Below the pieces are notes generated by a model that had not been told where the DNA came from, searched no databases, and was given only the letters and a program-made list of their open reading frames with translations. A DNA stretch of 10,439 bases, from positions 1-10,439 of the forward strand of contig JAGPGI010000061.1 of assembly GCA_018056045.1 (NCBI GenBank). Reading direction: 5' to 3'. Of this stretch, positions 7,641-10,439 are shown in pieces. Every line of letters starts with the position of its first letter. The first letter of the stretch is position 1. This stretch comes from Paracoccus sp. (in: a-proteobacteria). GTDB lineage: Bacteria > Pseudomonadota > Alphaproteobacteria > Rhodobacterales > Rhodobacteraceae. A program made the translations under genes and the position numbers.

Positions 7641-8555
7641 ATGTCCACCCCTTCGAAATCGGTCCGCATCATCGAGGTCAGCCCCCGCGATGGGCTGCAG
7701 AACGAAAGATCGATCATCCCCCTGCAGGCCAAGCTGGCGCTGATCCGCGATCTGGTCGAGGCCGGCGCGCACGAGATCGAGCTTGGCTCGTTCGTGTCGC
7801 CCGAATGGGTGCCGCAGATGGCCGACACGCCCGAGGTGATCGCCGGGGTCAAGGGTCTGGCCGGCCTTGCCGATATCTCTCTGGTGCCGAACCTGCGCGG
7901 GCTGGATCGCGCGATGGCTGCCGGGGTGTCGCGGATCGCGATCTTTCCGGCCGCGACCGAAAGCTTTTCGCGCAAGAACCTGAACGCCTCGATGCTTGAG
8001 GGGTTGTCCCGCTTTGAGGCGGTGGCGCGCCGCGCCCTGGATCAGGGGATCGCCGTGCGTGGCTATGTCTCGGTCGCGTTTCATTGCCCCTATGAGGGCT
8101 GGGTGGACCCCGCCGCCGCGCTGCATCTGATCCAGCGGCTGTTCGATATCGGCTGCTACGAGGTCTCGATCTGCGACACCACCGGGCGGGCGACGCCGGG
8201 ACATGTCATGCCGGTGATCGAGCCGGCGCTGGCGCGGCATGGCACCGGCCCCATCGTCGCGCATTTCCACGACACCTTCGGTCAGGGGCTGGCCAATGCG
8301 CTGTGGTCATGGCGCGCGGGGGTCACCGCCTTTGATGCCTCGGCGGGTGGGCTGGGGGGCTGCCCCTATTCGCCCGGCGCAACCGGCAATCTGGCGACCG
8401 AAAACCTTGTCCACATGTTCAACGGGCTGGGCGTCAAGACCGGCTTCGACCTTGCCAAGCTGGCGGCGGCGGCCCTTGCCATTAGCCAGTATCTTGACCG
8501 GCCGCTGACCGGGGGCTTCGTCAAGGCCGCACCCGATCCCTTGCTGGCCGGTTAG
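7641..8555 (+). CDS. mvaB: Hydroxymethylglutaryl-CoA lyase family protein
   Basis: This enzyme belongs to the HMG-CoA lyase group of the DRE-TIM (HMGL-like) family, which cleaves HMG-CoA to acetyl-CoA and acetoacetate. It has 304 residues. Active-site residues match the human enzyme at a constant offset of 25: Arg16 (41), metal ligand Asp17 (42), Glu47 (72), Asp179 (204), metal ligands His208 and His210 (233, 235), catalytic Cys241 (266) in the glycine-rich GGLGGCPY loop, and Asn250 (275). The motifs SPRDGLQNE and HFHDTFGQG are intact. The start at 7641 follows the LysR stop by one base, with GAGGAA (7628-7633) as ribosome site; a longer in-frame reading from 7398 lies inside the LysR gene and is not credible. 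No other leucine-degradation gene is visible, so the true substrate may be another 3-hydroxy-3-methyl or branched acyl-CoA made by this pathway. Confidence 0.93.
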   Translation: MSTPSKSVRIIEVSPRDGLQNERSIIPLQAKLALIRDLVEAGAHEIELGSFVSPEWVPQMADTPEVIAGVKGLAGLADISLVPNLRGLDRAMAAGVSRIAIFPAATESFSRKNLNASMLEGLSRFEAVARRALDQGIAVRGYVSVAFHCPYEGWVDPAAALHLIQRLFDIGCYEVSICDTTGRATPGHVMPVIEPALARHGTGPIVAHFHDTFGQGLANALWSWRAGVTAFDASAGGLGGCPYSPGATGNLATENLVHMFNGLGVKTGFDLAKLAAAALAISQYLDRPLTGGFVKAAPDPLLAG

Positions 8556-8650
8556 AGTCTGGACCATCGAGTTTCGGAACCGGAAGAGGGCGTCTGCTGC
8601 AAGAGCCATGGCTGAGAGGAAGGCCCCGGGGCATCGGCGCCAGCCATCCT
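8556..8650. other. Convergent intergenic region with a weak inverted repeat
   Basis: These 95 bases separate the plus-strand lyase gene from the minus-strand kinase gene. ATGGCTG (8608-8614) and CAGCCAT (8641-8647) are perfect seven-base inverted copies with a 26-base spacer that itself holds the palindrome GCCCCGGGGC (8623-8632). A bidirectional terminator would be expected here, but there is no T-run on either side, so this is only a weak candidate. Confidence 0.25.
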
Positions 8651-10003
8651 TCAAGGCATCGCGTCAAAGCGCAGTTCGGCCAGAAAGCCCGGGCGGGCAT
8701 TGGCAAGGCGCAATTCGCCCTGCGCGGCATCGACGATATCGGCGACGACGGCGAGACCGATGCCCTGTCCCTGACCGCTGGGATCAAGGCTGAGGCCGCG
8801 CTGGGTCAGGCGTTCGAGATCCGCTTCGGGGACGCCGCGGCCGTCGTCGCGGATGGCGATGATGATGCTGCCGCCCTCGGCCCGGACGGTGGTTTCGACG
8901 ATCTCATTGGTGTGGCGCATGGCGTTTTCCAGAAGCGCGCCAAGCGCCTCGGTCAGATCGTCGGCGTCGATGCGGGCGCGCAGGCCCGGCGGGGCGTCCA
9001 ACTGCCAGTCGATGCCCGCGCCCTGCGGCATGCGGCGCAGGACGCCGATCAGTTTTGCAAGGATCGGGCCGGGATCGGCGCCGGTGTTCGACCGGTCGGA
9101 CTGGATGCGGGCGCGGGCCAGTTCGCGATCGACATGGCGGCGCATGGCGGTGGCGACGGTCTCGATGCTGGCGGCGATGTCGTCCTGTTCGCGGCTGCGC
9201 AATTGCGCCGCGTCGCCCAGCAGCGCCTGCAGCGGCGTCTTGAAGCCATGGGCCAGATTGGCGGCGCGGTGGCGGGCGCGGGCCAGTTGCTCGTCGCGCG
9301 CATCCAGCAGTTTGTCGATCTCCGAGGCCAGCGGAGTGACCTCGGTTGGCAGGTCCTGCCCCATGCGTGGCCGCGCGCCCGAGTTCAGCCCCGCGACCCG
9401 CGCCCCGACCTGCGCGAGGGGCCGCAGCCCGACGCTGATCTGCAGCCAGCTTGCGACCAGCAGCGCCGCGCCGAGCAGCGCCAGATATGGCAGCAGATCG
9501 CCCAGAAAGCCGCGCCGCGCGAGGTTCAGTTGGTCGCGTTCGGTGGCGACGATGATGCGCAGCGGCACGGGTGTCGAGCCGCGCCCCACGGCAAGGCTCT
9601 GCTCGACCGCCAGCAGCGCGGTGCCGCGCGGGCCGGGCAGCGACAGGGTCGCCGTCTCGCCCGGTGGCGGGGCGGCATGGCCGGCCGGCAGCGCGTAATC
9701 CCATAGCGAGCGCGAGCGGTATTGCTGCTGACCCAGCGTGATCTGCCAGTAGCGGCCCGAAAAGGGCTGCTCATAGAGCGGATCGGCCGGGCCGGTATGG
9801 ATGACCGGGCCATCCGCGCCGCCCGGCTCGACCATGGCCGCCAGTGCCAGCGCCCGGGCCTGCAGATCGGCGACGGCGACGCGCTCGACATGGCGCTCAA
9901 ACAGCACCGCCAGACCCATGCCCGACAGCGCCAGGGCCCCGGCCAGCGCCAAGGCCCCCGCCGCCAGCAGCCGCCAGCGGATCGAGCGGGTCGCGTGGAT
10001 CAC
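8651..10003 (-). CDS. Sensor histidine kinase of a two-component system
   Basis: This is a 450-residue inner-membrane kinase that phosphorylates the response regulator encoded just upstream. It has a first membrane helix at about 11-34, a periplasmic sensor domain at about 35-168 of no recognised fold, a second membrane helix at about 169-190 and a HAMP-like linker to about 242. The phospho-acceptor is His252 in NLAHGFKTPL, resembling the PhoQ-type LAHALKTPL. The ATPase domain has Asn360 in LLENAMRH (N box), DDGRG at 386-390 (G1) and GQGIGL at 412-417 (G2). The start is GTG, overlapping the regulator stop as GTGA, so the two are probably translated together. The stimulus is unknown; the PhoQ/QseC-like layout suggests an envelope or ion signal but does not prove it. 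Nothing in the sequence connects it to the catabolic operon facing it. Confidence 0.93.
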   Translation of the reverse strand: MIHATRSIRWRLLAAGALALAGALALSGMGLAVLFERHVERVAVADLQARALALAAMVEPGGADGPVIHTGPADPLYEQPFSGRYWQITLGQQQYRSRSLWDYALPAGHAAPPPGETATLSLPGPRGTALLAVEQSLAVGRGSTPVPLRIIVATERDQLNLARRGFLGDLLPYLALLGAALLVASWLQISVGLRPLAQVGARVAGLNSGARPRMGQDLPTEVTPLASEIDKLLDARDEQLARARHRAANLAHGFKTPLQALLGDAAQLRSREQDDIAASIETVATAMRRHVDRELARARIQSDRSNTGADPGPILAKLIGVLRRMPQGAGIDWQLDAPPGLRARIDADDLTEALGALLENAMRHTNEIVETTVRAEGGSIIIAIRDDGRGVPEADLERLTQRGLSLDPSGQGQGIGLAVVADIVDAAQGELRLANARPGFLAELRFDAMP

Positions 10004-10439
10004 GCCACGCCGTCCGTCTGGCCGGTCTCGAGGTGATAGCCAAAGCCGCGCCTTGTGCCGATCACGCCCGGACCCAGCTTGCGGCGCAGGCGGGTGATGA
10101 CGGCCTCGACCGCGTTCGCCTCGCGCGAATCGTCATCGCCATAGAGATGCTCCAAAAGCTCGGTCGGGGCCACGCTGCGGTCGCGGTTCAGCGCCAGATA
10201 CGAGACGAGGCGGAATTCCAGCGGGGTCACCGCGACCGGGATGCCGTCGATGGCGGCGGTCATGCGGTTCAGGTCCACCGTCAGCTTGCCGATCTGCTGG
10301 GTGGCATTGCCGCGCCCGCCGGCGCGGCGGACCAGCGCGCGGGCGCGGGCGATCAGCTCTTCCATGCGGAAGGGCTTGGGCAGGTAGTCATCGGCGCCGG
10401 CGTCGATGCCCTCGACGCGCTCGGCCCAGGCGCCGCGCG
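10000..10439 (-). CDS. OmpR/PhoB-family response regulator, 5'-partial
   Basis: Only the C-terminal 145 codons are inside the window; the frame stays open to the right edge. The visible start is the end of the receiver domain, GIDAGADDYLPKPF, which contains the conserved Lys of the phosphorylation site; the acceptor Asp lies outside. After a linker (LIARARALVRRAGG), the C-terminal part is a winged-helix DNA-binding domain (GKLTVDLNRMTAAIDG, TPLEFRLVSYLALN, VEAVITRLRRKLG, and the wing ending GTRRGFGYHLE). The Met codon at 10363-10365 is internal, not the start. It overlaps the kinase gene by four bases, the usual order for a paired system. Resemblance to the PhoP/QseB branch is an impression from the motif style. 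Confidence 0.93.
   Translation of the reverse strand, partial: RGAWAERVEGIDAGADDYLPKPFRMEELIARARALVRRAGGRGNATQQIGKLTVDLNRMTAAIDGIPVAVTPLEFRLVSYLALNRDRSVAPTELLEHLYGDDDSREANAVEAVITRLRRKLGPGVIGTRRGFGYHLETGQTDGVA

Noticed and set aside
8608..8647. Inverted repeat as a rho-independent terminator
   Set aside because: Seven-base stem with a 26-base loop and no T-run on either strand, so it is not a convincing terminator.
8912..9706. Plus-strand 264-codon open frame opposite the histidine kinase gene
   Set aside because: Composition is the mirror of the kinase coding strand (runs of Arg, Ala, Gln, Gly), no ribosome site and no domain.

Overview
The window is GC-rich and densely coded. Genes abut or overlap by a few bases, several start codons have strong Shine-Dalgarno sequences, and the protein families are typical of alphaproteobacteria. 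I infer a Rhodobacterales organism of the Paracoccus type from composition and gene style only; no rRNA or other marker confirms it.

Positions 1-8555 read as one long, tightly packed plus-strand block. It opens with the end of a branched-chain amino acid-type (Liv) ABC importer: a permease fused to its LivG-type ATPase (cut by the left window edge), followed by an overlapping LivF-type ATPase. Next come an aldehyde dehydrogenase (probable TTG start), a 178-residue helical protein that I do not recognise, a metallo-beta-lactamase-fold hydrolase of the AHL-lactonase type, a cytoplasmic GMC flavoprotein oxidoreductase, a LysR regulator and an HMG-CoA lyase-type enzyme. The largest gap inside this block is 35 bases, so co-transcription is likely. 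The gene set suggests uptake of a small organic compound, lactone opening, oxidation of alcohol to aldehyde to acid, and a final retro-aldol/Claisen-type cleavage of a CoA ester. The substrate cannot be read from the sequence.

Positions 8556-8650 are a short convergent intergenic region with a weak inverted repeat and no convincing terminator. Positions 8651-10439 hold a minus-strand two-component system: an OmpR/PhoB-type response regulator (cut by the right window edge) overlapping a membrane histidine kinase by four bases. Nothing in the sequence ties it to the catabolic block.

The most notable points are the degenerate ABC signature motif in the fused LivG domain, the unknown Cys/His-containing protein inside the operon, and the unusual enzyme combination. 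I see no RNA genes, insertion sequences, CRISPR arrays or phage genes.
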